Source of the DNA: Camarhynchus parvulus | Taxonomy: Eukaryota; Chordata; Aves; Passeriformes; Thraupidae | Assembly (NCBI RefSeq): GCF_901933205.1 | Contig: NC_044573.1 | Coordinates: forward strand, 62,921,993 to 62,985,992 | Direction of reading: 5' to 3' | DNA: 64,000 bases | Shown here: piece by piece, positions 28,004 through 41,139 of the stretch | Layout: the number at the start of each line of letters is the position of its first letter | How positions within the stretch are numbered: position 1 is the stretch's first letter | Translations under genes and position numbers: made by a program | Notes under the pieces: model-generated | Database searches by the model: none | What the model saw: only the letters and a program-made list of their open reading frames with translations | Told to the model about the DNA's origin: nothing

Positions 28004-28030
28004 CAGACATAATTAGGGAAATTATGTCTG
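28004..28030. repeat. Perfect 11-bp inverted repeat with 5-bp spacer
   Basis: The left arm cagacataatt (28004-28014) is the exact reverse complement of the right arm aattatgtctg (28020-28030), separated by aggga. Both arms contain a TAATT-type homeodomain core. Confidence 0.85.
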
Positions 28031-28981
28031 TTTTCCCCCTGTGATGTGATGGTATTAGTGTGAAAATGGCCATTAAATCTTTCATTCAAAATACCCTCAG
28101 ATATTTAAAGCAGAGTTCTTTAAGGATGCTTTATCTCCAGCAGATGTGTTACTATAGACCTTTATCTTTCCAATCCACAGGCATTTAGTATGTCATTTCA
28201 ACCAAACTGCAGAACCAGTCATTCACTCTGCAGTCCAGTTAATTGTTACATAGGCGTGGGGTGAGTTTCCCCATTTAAAAAGAGAGTATTTTTGAAAGAA
28301 CATTAATAAAATTGAAGATGTAACATCTATGTTGCTTCAATTAATTTGTAATACTGATTTTGGCAGTTTTTAGCTGAGAAGCAAAGTTCCTTAAGCCATC
28401 ACCTGAATTACTCTCTTCTCTGTGCCCTAGAATTTTTATTTAGAGACAGTGATGGAAGCCCAAGAAATGCCAGAGCTCTGAAAAAAGAGTAAGTACTGAG
28501 GCTATACATAACTTTGGATCAGGAAGGAGTACAAGGGAACATTTTTCTCCTGCTCCAAAGTCATCTAGGGTTTTAACATTTATATTATGCTTCAGCATGT
28601 AAATTAACATGTAAAAATGGGTAGCTTGTCTAAGGTGCTCCATCAAGAGTAATTTCTCTTGAAGTCTTGCCCCTGCAAAATATTCTGCAATCTGATTTTT
28701 TTTTTGGCCATAGATCAAAACCTGCCACCATCTGACAAATATGCTTTATCATCTGTATATTGATGGAACACAGCATTCAGAACAGGCTTTCTACCCAAGG
28801 GTCTGAAAACTGCCTTGGCAGCAGTAACTCAGCAAGCCTCCTAATTTGTGTTAGCTGGGAGGGTGTTTTGCCCCACCTGGGAGAGAAACTCCCAGAGTAG
28901 CTCCATTGCTAGTGCAAACCAGCAAACCAAAATGGTCTCATAATCAGGATCTCTGAATACCAGTCCTTGAGTCCAAATGAC

Positions 28982-29019
28982 TACTTTCCTGGTGCTTCTG
29001 TACTTTCCTGGTGCTTCTG
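28982..29019. repeat. Two exact tandem copies of a 19-bp unit
   Basis: The unit tactttcctggtgcttctg occurs twice back to back with no mismatch, so this is a recent local duplication. Confidence 0.9.
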
Positions 29020-31477
29020 AGCAGCTTTTCATGTCATATACATTACGTGGTTTGCTTAATGTCTTGTGGTGCAGAGGTGGATGGTCACTGGGATATAAAA
29101 TATTTGTTTGCAAAATACTGTGTATAGCTCAGAGCTTCAGTGTTGGTGAACAAAAGGCATGATTTAGACTATGCAAGATATTATTTCAAACAAACTAATG
29201 TTTCACCAGGAGTTGTGCTTAAATTTTAGCTGGATTATTTGGGGTGGTTTTTGTGCCTTCATTTTGTTTTTCTTCAGTATGCTCTACAGCCCAGTTATAT
29301 TGAAGGCCAAGAAAGTCCAAATTCCCTCTCAGCCTTTCTTGGGAAAAATACGTGTCTTCAATAGATTTTTTTTTGTTTCCTTCCTTTCATTTTTTTAAAA
29401 GGACTTGACTTTTTTTTTAACGGTTTTGTTGAAAAATTGAGAACTTGCTCACAAAACACTCAGATCAAACATACCAGTTTTATAAGTCAGTAAAATGTGA
29501 ATCATGTGAATCCATCAGCAGCTCTCAGATTACAATTCTGATTCTTATCCTTCATTGTTGATGGGAAGTTACCTAAGGCTCATGACAAATCTGGATTTTA
29601 AATGAATATATATTTGAGTCTAATTCTGGTATCCCTAGAGACTGCAAAAAAACAACTCTTCATGGCAATGTAATAGTCTGGACAACTCTGGATCTGAAGT
29701 TTTGTCATTGTCATAAGTACTTTTTAGGGATATGTTTGGCTAAGCAACCCCAATAAGTTCTCTTCTAAAACTAAGCAGTTATTTTCTGAAGCCTTCATGT
29801 CACATACATGCAGGATTCTGTTAGAGTCACTTATAAATCAGACATTTTTTATATTGCAACCTTGCTTAAAGCTAAAGACCATTTTTAAATACCTGAAAGT
29901 ACAAATACCACCTAAGAGCGGCTTTCATGGGGAGTTCAGCATCTAGTAACTTTGGAAAGTCCTACCTAGGACTTGTTTTCTCCTTTATCTGTGCTTAATT
30001 GCTTTGAAATACATACCCTTACATGCATTTCTTTAGAACTGATGCTCTTGACATGTCAAGCTTCACATATTATCAAGCTGAAAGAGTAAGTGGAAAGCCA
30101 AACCAGACATTTGGGGAAGTAGAGAGGATGGAAGCTGATATATGCATGTATTTTATACAGAAAAGTGTCTATAGGTAAAAAAAATTACATTGTCTATGCT
30201 ACCTAATTATGTGAAGGCTATTTTAGAAATAGCATAAACTAATCTTTTTATGGTCTTTACGGACCAATGGATAATCTGTATGCATTACTCCATCTTTTCC
30301 TTCTCCTACCCCTGTACAGCTCCAGTACATGGATACACTTATGTAGCCAAGATGGCTCAGGGTTTAGGCTCCCATGACAGCTCAAACAAGGCCCAATGCA
30401 TACACTGTGTAAACATTAGAGCCAGCCAGATACATCTTCAACCTCTGAAACTCAAACAGGAGGGAGAATAATGTGTGAAATGGTCTGGACTCCCCCAGTT
30501 TCAATGTCACACAGTATTATCGGCTCCCGCCTTCCTAGGACACAATTACAAAGATATAAGTTAGTCTTATGTCTGTGAGTTGTCAACATGTCAAATTTCC
30601 TTCTAGCATTTCTTTCTCAGTCCATCAGGGGACTCAGGGAAGGATTTTTCTTGTCATATGTTTAATATGTTTAATATATTTTCCTGTGTGATTTGTCATA
30701 TTCCTCATGACTATCAAAAATGTGAAATTACAGAGTATAGAGAACCCTCTCAGGCTGGCTGATGTGTCTTGGTCACAAAGCTTTGCTGATTGCTGGATTT
30801 GACATACGGAGAAATTTTCTCTCTGAGGAGATTGACAAGGCTCCCAAATAGACTGGTACTATGTCTGATTTCCCCTGCCTCATTCAGCAAAACTTACCTA
30901 ATTAATTGTCTTCAAAATACTGCAAGGTAGTCTGATGCTGCAAACTTTTGGTCTGTCTGGTCTTTCCTGTTCCTTATCTTATGTGATGGACTTGTTCTGA
31001 CCTAATGTAAGCAAACCCTTTTGGCCTTACCTCGTAAACTCTCTGAACCCTTTCAAATACAAGTAGGATGTCCTCTATAACATGTGTCAGAGGAACTGGA
31101 GACAGAGTTGCCTTAACACACAGGAAATCAGTGCATTCTTCAAAGACGCACAAAAATCATAAAAAAATCAACCAAAGGTAGATTTTTAGTAGGTTTGTCA
31201 TAAAGCAAACAGTCTTCTTGGAAGGAGACAATAATACACAAACATGAGTTTGTTCTCCTTTCCTTCATTCTACAAAACTGTGTTGCTGTTGTGTTCTTAT
31301 TATGAGTAATCTAAATCTATAAAACTGGACCCCTGTGGATAGAATATCATGGGTGCTCTCAGTTTTTTTCCTTTTGGACATAAAACCTGATCCCACAAGA
31401 AGAACTTGTCCTAATTCATATTTTTTGATTATCAGCATTGTTAGCTTCATCTAAACACAAGAAAACTTCCTTTTACT

Positions 31478-31605
31478 GTGAGGGTGATTGAATAGTAGAA
31501 CAGGCTGGCCAGAAAAGTGATGGAATCTCCAACTGTGGACACTGTCCCAGGCAACCTGCTGCAGCTGACCCTGCTTAAACAGACCTTGGAATAGCTGACT
31601 TTCTC
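31478..31605 (+). mobile_element. CR1 LINE 3' fragment, sense
   Basis: Sense-strand CR1 sequence from just before the 3' end: a gaacaggctggccagaaaag block, gatggaatctccaa, then a ggcaacctgctgcagctgac block. These match in order the last coding and 3' region of CR1. It is truncated on both sides. Confidence 0.75.
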
Positions 31606-31805
31606 AAGATGTCAATAATTTTTTATCCCACCCTAGAAAGCTCTTCTTTTCCTCTTAATCTCTCCCTCATTCTTGTAGTACACAAAAAAAAACTGTAAGA
31701 AGATACCTTCAACCTCTCTAATATGTCATTCTTCTACAATCTTTTGGTTGATTACATTGTAAGGGATAGAAAATACACACTGGATAGTTGGGGTTTTTTG
31801 GTGTT

Positions 31806-31840
<35 letters not shown>

Positions 31841-34800
31841 GGTTTTTTTTCGTTTGTTTGGTTTTTGTTTTTGTTTTTCATTTTCCTTTATACAATAAAC
31901 TGTATCTTGTTCTCTTTAAATCTGTAAGATTTTCTTTCATTTTTTGCAACAATGCATTTTCAATAATATGATGAATGTTTCCATTTCTATTCAACTAAAT
32001 AGGTTTTTATTGGTTCTCATGTGTCTCCTCTCCACATCTGTTCACTTTTATCTGCTCTCAAGCCTGATCTGAAAGTGGTTTTTCAATAAAAAATCATAAT
32101 CACACTGTATACCTTTGACAGATTACAAATTTTTTAGATTAGTCTGCCATTTTAAGTGAAGGCCCAGTTTAGGGAGGTTTTTTAGAGTTGTTATTGTACA
32201 CAATAGTACATTGTCTTTTAAATTATTTACAATCTCATCCAATTTCTGAATTACTCTTCTTACACTGATACTTGTCAGAACTGAAATTACTTCATATCAA
32301 GACATACTAAACCCCCCTCTTCCCACTGAATTTAAAAGATCCTGTGGTAGCCTTTCTCCGAGAAATTCCCTAGTAAACCACCTCAAGCCAAAGCACTGAT
32401 GCAGTTTGTCTCCTATGCCACTCTATAGGTGATTTAGAAGTCTTGATAAAATGGAAATATTCCTAAAAGCATCATCAATGAATCTGAGTAAAATATTTAA
32501 TCACAGCTCCCAGTGCACCGTGTTTTTCTTGGCTGTCCTTCTTTGCCACTGCTGTCCTTCATTCCTACTATTCTTTGAAAGAAATGTAAACAGGACTGAT
32601 CTCCTTTTGCTCTGGGCTAGTCCCATGCCTAAAATATCTATATATGTACATTTTTTTTCTGTCACAATGTCTTCTTATTCAATCATTTGCTCCTAAATAA
32701 TTTTTAAGAGTTTATACATTCTGACAGAGTGCATCTGAAATATGAAATTAATATAAAGGGAAAAGAGAGGTGGATGAAAGAATCAAATGAATAAATGCAA
32801 GTCATAAATCCATTGCACAGAGAAGCTGAATGGATTTTTAAAATGGAAAAAAATGTTTTTGAACTCATTCTTTAAAGTCTCTGCTATGACTACATGCAGT
32901 TTTATATTGGTAAAATTATTTCAATGGATGATCTTAGGAAAATATGAACCTTAGTGTACATCTGGTCATCTTTGGATAGAAATGCTTGCTGTGTAGAGTA
33001 TAAAAATGTATGTAAAATTTATATGGGTAGATCTTCTACTCTCAGGTATGAGTAAATATACAAGTATTTCCATAGAAATGGCATACAGTGCTTTAACTGT
33101 TCTAGACTAATTAAACCGCTATTTTTCTGTGATGAAAAAGTTCTGGTTGAGTAAAATTTGTTCTAAATTTGTGATGTTCTTTTGTATCTAAAATAATAAC
33201 AGTTAATTTTAAATTTACATTGTTTAAAAAGTGTTTGCAATAAAGACAGCTGCATTTTTTTCTTCTTTCTAAGCCCTTGTTTCCATCCTCTCATCCTTCT
33301 TGAGCAACAACTTGGCTGAATAGTAGAACAGTGCAATTTTTCTTTCCAGAGAAAGTTAATTTGATGACAGTCCTGTATAATTTTAGAACAGAGCTGAGAA
33401 CCTCAGTTTCATAGGTCTGAGTGTGGATACTTATGGATAACTCATCATAAATTTAACCACACAAAACTCTGTGCTGTTAAATAGTTTTGGTCCCATTGCC
33501 AGTTGGCTGTGGTAGATGCTGTGAGGGGCCTCTGGTAGTTGTCTAAAACATAATTCAGGTCTGACAAATTGAAAGGAAACTTTAAGAGTTTTCTCAGTAT
33601 ACAACATTGAAATTAAAATAATTTACTGGATCATGAATGGAAGTCCTTTGTCCAAAAGGCCATTACGTTTTCATAATGAGAGAAGAGCTGGGAGGGAGAG
33701 GAGAAGAGAGAATGAAGTGAGGAAATGCCTGGTCTGATTGTCAGGAATCTGTGATGCCTGCTGCTCTCATTGAGTTCAGCAGAATCTGTACATGCTTTAC
33801 ACTTCATAAAAATCAGGCCATTTGGCTATTAAAAGCCAAAAGACTCCAGGCACTTTCCTATTTTGCCTATACTAATCAAAATGACCTTTCAAAGCAGACC
33901 TAGAGGGTCAGGCTTATCACATTTGCAGGCTTGAATAAAATTTCCTTATTTGACAGGACAATTTGCTGAAAAATGCTGTTCTAAGAATTATGTCAATTCA
34001 CCTTTCTATGTATAGTATACAGGACTTGATCAGAGGCAATATCTGAGGGCAGCAGCTCATCACCCATTACATTTATTAAAGCAAACCCCCTAAAATCTGT
34101 TCATTCATTGCTCTCTTCTAAAATGTATTTGGGAAAAAAAAAACCAAAACTGACATTTTTTACATTAGATAAGTGTTTCAAGAAACTTAAAAAAAGCTTT
34201 GGTGCCTACATGCTGGAGGGTAAGGGAAGATGTATAACATTTCTTCTGCTTTGCAGGGATAATTTTCTCTTTAAGGCCTTCTGCCCCTTAGAATTTTGAT
34301 TAAGAAAATAAGCTGGAATTAATGGTATATGGAGTCCAAGAATTTGCAAAGCATTAAGGCAACACCATTATGAAGAAATAACATAAGCACGGGCAATTCC
34401 ATCACATTCTCTTTTGCACTAGAAATGACATTATTTGGATATATCTCCAGAAATTTACAGAGCTGAACAATGGATTACAATTCAAACAGTGAAAAAAGCA
34501 TCCTGACATAAGAGATAGGTATGGGAAATGGGAAACCACAGAAGAAACCATAAATGTATTATTTCTGAGAGCTGAAACATATGAACACCATCATCTAAAT
34601 GTAATATAAATTTCTTCCTCAGAATAACCCTGCCTTCCTAAAATATTTCCATACATTTCCTGAACTTCAAGCAGGACATTCCAAGGTGCAAATATTAAAA
34701 AACCAAAGTTGCCTACAGAACAGATTGGTTCAACCTTGATGATTCTTAATATGATTATGATATATTGAAATTAAAGAAGGAAACGTGAATAAAATTCAAG

Positions 34801-35203
34801 TGCTTCCTGGTCCTAGATATTTCAATTTCTAGAATAACATTCACAACTTCAGATCTTGTAGGTGGAGAAATAGAGGCAAAAAATAAATTCTTTTGTGGAC
34901 AAAGCATAAAGTTACAATTTTGTGCAAGTTAGATTTTATACATCTGTCTTACAGTGGACTAAGAGAAAGATGTCACTAAGAGAAAGTCCCATGAGGACTA
35001 ACAGTGCAAGACTTTAGTACATTTTACCACCTGGTTCTGCAGACAAGGAGAGATGACATCCAAAATTAATTTCTTACAATATATTGAAGGCTAAAGCTTG
35101 AATGAAAAATTCCATAATATCCAGTTTAGGTGTGGATTTTGGGGTCTCACCGGAGTCTTGTGGATAGGAGACCTTTTCTGATCCTGAAAGGCCAATGAGC
35201 ATA
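31606..35203. other. Non-coding DNA with a long T-run
   Basis: No gene or known repeat recognised apart from a 33-base T run at 31807-31839 followed by T/G-rich low-complexity sequence to about 31880. Confidence 0.5.
31807..31839. repeat. Poly(T) run of 33 with T/G-rich tail
   Basis: Uninterrupted T tract followed by GTTTG-type low-complexity sequence. The 82-codon open frame over it is an artefact of the homopolymer. Confidence 0.9.
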
Positions 35204-35658
35204 TATAGTAAAATCAGGTAACCCCATATCTGGGAATGATTGGTATCTGACTCCAAGGCTTCGGAATGCTGAACACTCACTTTATAAAAACTATACTGTA
35301 TTACATTACAACTATGTTAAAGAGAGATACCATACCATACCATTCCATACACCATACAATACACCATATCATACACCATACCATACCTACTACTAACTAC
35401 TAAGAATACCAAAGAATACTAAAGAAAACTCATGACTGTCTCCTGACAGTCAGGACACAGCTTTGAGTGATTGGCCAGGGAAACAAAACAATCCTCAGCG
35501 GAATCCAATTACCAAATTCCTTCAGGTAAATAATCTTCCAACACATTCCTCGTGTGCAAAAAAACAGGAGCAGCAAATGAGATAAGAATTATTTTGATCA
35601 TTCTTTTCTCTGCTTCTCTCACAGCTTCTCTCTGTTCAGAGGGCATGTGAATACCACA
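35204..35658 (-). mobile_element. Avian ERV LTR (group A), minus strand
   Basis: Read on the minus strand it starts TGTGGTATTCACATG (right edge at 35658) and shares blocks in the same order with the LTR at 1734-2149: ttatctcatttgctgctcct, the ccaatcactcaaagctgtgt block, an agtcatgag block, TTTAGTATTC boxes, and ggagtcagat near the 3' end. The TATAGTATGG-type box has expanded into an imperfect (CCATA)n array at 35326-35390 (+ strand). The left border is approximate, and no convincing target duplication was found. Confidence 0.7.
35326..35390. repeat. Imperfect (CCATA)n array inside an LTR
   Basis: Repeats of ccata, with variants such as ccatacac and ccatatcat. The array replaces the single TTTAGTATGG-type block present in the sister LTR at 1734-2149, so it arose by expansion within the LTR. 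Confidence 0.8.
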
Positions 35659-35949
35659 GACATACAGCATGGCTGCACACAAGCACTATGAGGCTGAAGT
35701 GTTACGGTGTCCATGAGCTTCTTCCCAGTGGGCTTGACCTAGGGCAGAGCAATGGCTCAGAGAATGCCACACTTTTGTGCTCAGAGAGCAAGGAGCAGAT
35801 TGGGAAAGTTTTATGTCTGCTCCTTCACATCACAGAACTGGTGTGTCTGTGGGAATGGACTCCATTCTTACAACACAGGCTACAGCTCATGGGCCAACAC
35901 TGATATCTTGTTTTCAGGTCTATCATGCTAGGTGATCAGAGGGTATCTA

Positions 35950-36693
35950 ATGATCACAGAATAAGCTGAGTTTGAAGGGACTCACAAGGATCATTGACTC
36001 CAGCTCCCCATCCTGCACAGCACCATCCCCAACAGTCACACTGTGCTCCTGAGAGCACTGTCCAAATGCTTCCTTGAATTCTGTCAGGCTTGGTGCTGCA
36101 ACCATTTCACTGGGGAGCTTGTCCTCATGCCCAGCCAGCCTCTGGGTGAAGAAACTTTTCCTAATATCCAACTTAAACCTTCTCTGACACAGCTTCAGGC
36201 CATTCCCTTGGGTCCTCTCACTGCTCATCACAGAAAGGAGATCAGTGCCCTCCCCTCCTCTTTCCCTCAAAAACAAGTTGTAGACTGGAATGAAGTCTTC
36301 CTTCTCTTCTTCTCCAGATTGAACAGGTCAAGTGACTTCAGTCTCCCTCCTCATACCAGAGGACCCTCTGGACCCCTCACCATCTTTGTTGCCCTCCTCT
36401 GGACACTCTCTTATGGCTTAAAGTCTTTTTTACACTGTGGCACCCAGAACTGCCCCCAGCACTCTAGGTGAAGCCGCCCCAGCTCAGAGCAGAGCAGGAC
36501 AACCCCCTCCCTTGCCTGGCTGGCCATGCTGTCCCTGATACATGCCAGGACAAGGTTGGCCCTCCTGGCTGCCAGCCACTCCTGTTCAACTTGCCACTGA
36601 CCAGGACTCCCAGGTCCCATTCTGTGGCAATGCTTTCCAGCTTCTCATTCCCCAGTGTGTATGTATGTGCAGGGTTACCCCATCCCAGATGCA
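35950..36693 (-). mobile_element. CR1 LINE, 3' part
   Basis: In reverse orientation this is the 3' end of CR1. The terminal tcacagaataagctgagttt block lies at the low-coordinate end. It is followed by coding blocks that on the minus strand read QGNGLKLCQRRFKLDIRKSF, the conserved C-terminal CR1 ORF2 motif (of the type GNGHKLKHRRFRLNIRKHFF), and further upstream DSMASQAREG. Frame breaks occur between the segments. The high-coordinate end gives way to an AT-rich microsatellite near 36700. The 142-codon open frame on the + strand here (36043-36471) is antisense noise. Confidence 0.88.
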
Positions 36694-38662
36694 GAAATAT
36701 GTAAAATATATAATATAGAATATATAATTTATAATATATAATACATAAATGTCTAGGTGATGCATCCTTTTCCACAGATTTTATAAAAAGTTTCCATGAA
36801 CTTAATTATTTGCTTGGTTTCATCAGCTGTAATCCTTCTAGAATAAAGCCTTGCATTTCATTTTATCATGATTCCACACCTTTATTGCCTTATTTGTATG
36901 AAAACTGACAGTACCATTTCTGTATGGAAAAAAAAAGTCCTGGAGAGAGCAGTTATTACTTGCTGTATGGAAATGGAAGGGAAAAAACCAAATCAATTTT
37001 ATATGAAAATAAGGAGATTAGATATTAGGAAATGGTTTGTGTTTCTAAAGTTCGTGAGAAGGTTGCAAAGGTCTTGTGGATAGAATAATGGATCTCTTGT
37101 GTGTTGTATCACCAAAGCAGGCAAGTTAACATCTGCCAAAGATAGCTTAATTATGGTAATTAATTACCATGTCCTACTCAGTATGAGGACGCTGGATGGG
37201 AAATCAGTTAGATGACCTCTTGTCAAAAATAATTAAATAAAGAAAATTTGAAAACAAAAAAAGTCTTGCAATGCAAGAAAGAAAGTGAAGTCTTCATTCG
37301 TGCTGAATCAGATACTAAAATAGGCAAAGAGAAAGAGGGTAGATAAGATTTCCATAAGTTCCATACATTTTTCACTACCACTTCGAACACTGTGTTTGCA
37401 GTGTAGAAATGCCAAGCTGATGGGCTTTTGTCTCTTGGGCATAAATTGCAGCAAAATGTTGAAAGAATAGTGATGGAAGAAGAAAGTTTACTAAAGAGAA
37501 ATTATCTACTTAAATATTATCTCAGATGTTTAGGGAATGATGAGAGGTTTTTATTTGTTTTAGTGTGTTTTCAAGAAATAAACCCTTGCTAAATCAGCAA
37601 ACTTAAAGCTAAATGAAGTAATATCCTTAAAAATTAGCTGGGAGATTTTTTTCAACATATCTTCCTTGGAAAGTTATATTTCCTAAGTGCTGGGAAAAGT
37701 CAGATGTAAATGTGCTACAGTATCTTCTTAGGACAACTACCTAAATACAGTCTAACAAAATCACTCAGTTCTGGAGACAAAGTAGAGACATAAAACTACT
37801 TATACAACAATATCAAACTTTATATGAAAGAGAAACATACATCAAATACTTTACTTGTAGTGAAGACTATGAGTTTATAGAAATATTGTAAGGAAGAAAA
37901 AGGATATTTGTCTTTATGTTCTTGGGTTTTTACCACTTCATTTATCTTGCTCTTAGAAATCCAATTTGCAACACTTTGAAAATTGCCCATGTTTTCGCTG
38001 AGGATCAGAGCTTCCTGAAGCAATTCTAAACAAAATACAGGGTTATGTTTTTGTCAGACTTGATGAATGTAGGTGGAATTTTGTAGCAGGAAGTTTCCTA
38101 AGATCAGTTTCATGAACAATATCCTAGAAATGCAGGTGACACCATTTAAAATTTTGATTTTATTATGGTTTAAGTCAGCTTGCCACAGCATTTCTAAGAA
38201 TTTTAATTTCAAATAACAAAAAAGTGAAGATGGTTCCCCCCCTGTTTGTAAGGTGTGTTTTAAAAGGTCCAATAAGAAGGCTATGGATCTTGAGAGGAAG
38301 AAAGTCATGATTGCAAAACTAATGGAATGAATGGACTTAATGGAATGAATGGAAGAGGGTGATCAAATGCATGAAGATTATGAAGGGTTAAATAGGAAAT
38401 AGCAGGGGAAGAAGATAGGAAAGTTCAGAGAGAGGAGAAATAAGAAGAGCTGCAAATAAGGTAAAAGTTAAGGAGGTGATAACATGTGTATTGAAGGGGA
38501 AGAAGGTGCAAAAAATAAACCAAAATCATTATTAGATGTATAATGCATTTGTGGAAGGCAGGTGCCAGAAGATAAGAGAATACAACTAGCAAAACCATAA
38601 AAGACAGGGAAGTGGCTTTTTGTTTGTTCTTTATCAACAGTGGACTGATCTTGGTGGTCTGT
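36694..38662. other. Non-coding DNA, nothing recognised
   Basis: Starts with an AT-rich tract (36694-36750). It also contains the 18-bp perfect palindrome at 37153-37170 and a direct repeat of atggaatgaatgga near 38325-38352. No gene recognised. Confidence 0.5.
37153..37170. repeat. 18-bp perfect palindrome
   Basis: The sequence atggtaattaattaccat is self-complementary and centred on TAATTAATTA, a double homeodomain-type core. Confidence 0.85.
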
Positions 38663-39760
38663 CATAGAATCTTAGAAGCATAGAATGGTTTGGGTTAGAA
38701 GGTATCTTAAATATAATTTAGTTCCAACCTCCCTGCCATGGACAGGGACACCTTCCACTACATCAGGGTGCACAGGGTCCTATACAACCTGCCCTTGAAC
38801 AGTTCCAGGGATGGGGTATCCACAACATCTCTAGGCAACTTGTTCCAGTGTCCCACCACCCTCACATGAAACAATTTCTTCCTAATATCTATCCTAATCC
38901 AAAGCCACCCTCTTTAAGCTTGAAGATACTCTGTTTAGTCCTATCACTTCCTGCCCTTCTGAAAAGTCCCTCTCAGCTCTCTGTAGGCCCCTTTTAGATA
39001 TGGAAAGGCTGCTACAGAGTCTCTCAGAGCCTTCTCTTTTCCAGGCTGAATAACCCAATTTCTCTTAGTCAGTCTTCATAGGAGAAGTTCTGCAGCCCTC
39101 TGATCATCGTCATGGCTCTCCTCTGGACTTGTTTCACCAGGTTCATGTCCCTCCTATGTTGAGGGACCCAGAACCAGGCACAGCACTCCAGGTGGCATCT
39201 CAGGGGAGTGGAGCAGAGGAAGTGCCCTGCTGGCCATGCTGTTTTTGATGCAGCCCAGGCCACATTTGTCTTTCTGGTCTGCAAGGGCACATTGACAGTT
39301 CATGTAGAGCTTCTTCTCAACCAATACTCCTCCGTTTTTCTCCTCAAAGCTGCTCTCGATCCACTCTCTACTGAGCCTGTGCTTGTGCTTGAGATTCCCC
39401 CAAGCCAGGTTGCTCTTGGTGTTGTTGAACTCCACGAGGTTTGCCCAGTCCCACCTCTCAAGCCTGCCAAGATCCCTCAGGATGACACCCCTTCTTTTCC
39501 CTTCCCTCCAGCGAGTGGACTGGACCGTACAGCTTGGTGTTGTCAGCAAACTCATTGAGGGTGCAAGAAATCCCACTGTCCATGTCACCAGCAAAGACGG
39601 TAAACAGCGCTGGTCCCCACCCTGACCCCTGAGGAACACAACCCACCACAGCCCCAGACAAAGTGTGAAAAACATGGTGTCTGAGGCACTCCAGCCATCT
39701 GCCATCTCCTGCCACGAGGACCTCCATGAGTTCTGGCTCTTGATCCAGAGAATATCAGCT
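38663..39760 (-). mobile_element. CR1 LINE, 3' 1.1 kb with RT remnant
   Basis: Minus-strand CR1. The low-coordinate end carries the canonical 3' terminal block (catagaatggtttgggttag in + orientation). Upstream coding pieces read VPQGSGWGPALF and FADNTKL (minus frame 39458-39727), corresponding to the CR1 reverse-transcriptase VPQGSVLGP and FADDTKL motifs. They continue into ILRDLGRLERW, GVLVEKKL and FSYED segments in other frames. The catalytic FADD box has changed to FADN and several frameshifts separate the pieces, so the copy is inactive. The upper border is approximate. Confidence 0.9.
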
Positions 39761-41139
39761 GCCTTTCTCCATGGAGTTCCAGCTGCCAGAGAGATAATGA
39801 AGTAGAGGGCAGGGTAGGTTGACGCTTCACTTTGTCTTTCAAGCCATGTGCTCCTCTGTGAAACCCCATCTCATGTGTGGAAAGGGTTGCTAACCCATTT
39901 TGGGTCTCTTTTTCTCTGTGTTTGTGAGATTTAGCAATTTTATATCTAGTGATTATGTATTGGGGTTTTTTGCCCATTGCTCTGTTGCTTGTTAGCGAAC
40001 TCTTATTTTTTCACTTATGTCTACTTGTATTTGTTCCTTATTGGTGGACAGGGATTGGTTGAAACGAAGGGAGGTAACTCATTTTAGAGCTTCCACCTCT
40101 TAAATGGTCTTAAACTCAGACAACCTCCAGGCCTAGCGTTTATAACCAGTGACTGAGTAGGTTAGAACCCAGGAGGTCAGGTTTCTGACACAGCCTCTTA
40201 TTTAGGGAGCCATGATTTTTCCACCACCTGAGGCCTAATTTTCAAATTTCCTTATTTAAAAATACATTATAAAATAAAATAAACAGTATGGAAATGTTAC
40301 TTCTAGCCTTTATTGTTTTGGGCAAAGCAGACCTAATAATCAGTGACAAAGGTAGAACCAGAAAGATTACTTTTGTTTATAAGCACATTTCTCAGAAGAG
40401 AAATTGGACTCAGAACATAAGCAAAGTAATTAATGCTAAATTAAAATAAATAACTGTTTTACCTAAGAAAGGGGGATATAAAGCATAAACAACTTGTTTC
40501 TGCCAGCAAATTTTTCTTGAGGGATTCTTAGTACAGATTTTGCATAATTAAGAATGCTTTATATGTAGTGTAATGAGAGCTCAGAAGGCAACTGATGATG
40601 ATGTTCTTTGGTTGTTGTTTTGCCTCAGACACGTTATAATATTTTATTATAAGAAATTATGCAGTAAGTAATTATTCACAATTGTTTTGCTTATGTTGTG
40701 GGCAGAAATTTTTAAAACCTTTTTCCCTAAGTGCCCAAAGCCTGAACAAAGGGTTAAACTTACTATAACAAAGGCATGAAGTTCCTAACTTTTTTTTGTT
40801 TAAAATTCCACACAAAGGATCTAATACAGAATTCCTACAAACAAATTTTCCACTTCCTTCATTTTTACATTTCCTGTTCTTGCTATTGCAAAAATAAAAA
40901 TAAAAAGCAGTTGAAAATAAGAACTGAAAATATACATTGCTCGTTCCAAGTATGTAGCATGGAATCTATTTATCATGATGTGAGGTGTTTAAAGTTGAAA
41001 TATCCAGCCTACTATAGTTGTCTACCTGCCCTTTTGTAATTTTGGGATTATGAGATAGTAGCACTTTGTGGAGGGCATGTCATACCTCCTAAGGTATGTG
41101 CCTTAGGTGTATGAGTTAAAATAGAATACAATAGCAGAA
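39761..41139. other. Non-coding DNA, possibly an unrecognised repeat at 39770-40240
   Basis: The first 470 bp are less AT-rich than the surroundings and contain a CCAAT-type motif and regulatory-looking short blocks. They could be an old LTR on the minus strand starting near 40235 (tgg-tgg-aaaaatcatgg), but no matching termini or duplication were found. The remainder is plain AT-rich DNA. Confidence 0.35.

Larger units (their letters stand above)
19191..31477. other. Long non-coding stretch with simple repeats, no gene recognised
   Basis: About 12.3 kb without a recognisable gene or transposon. It holds a (TTTA)n array at 22346-22374, a very AT-rich zone at 23580-23720, a run of 28 A at 24442-24469, a 27-bp inverted repeat at 28004-28030 and two exact copies of a 19-bp unit at 28982-29019. 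The interval 26360-26540 has the balanced, homeodomain-motif-rich look of conserved non-coding DNA, but conservation cannot be judged from one sequence. Confidence 0.5.

Noticed and set aside
36043..36471. 142-codon + strand frame
   Set aside because: Antisense of CR1 ORF2. The conserved CR1 protein is on the minus strand.
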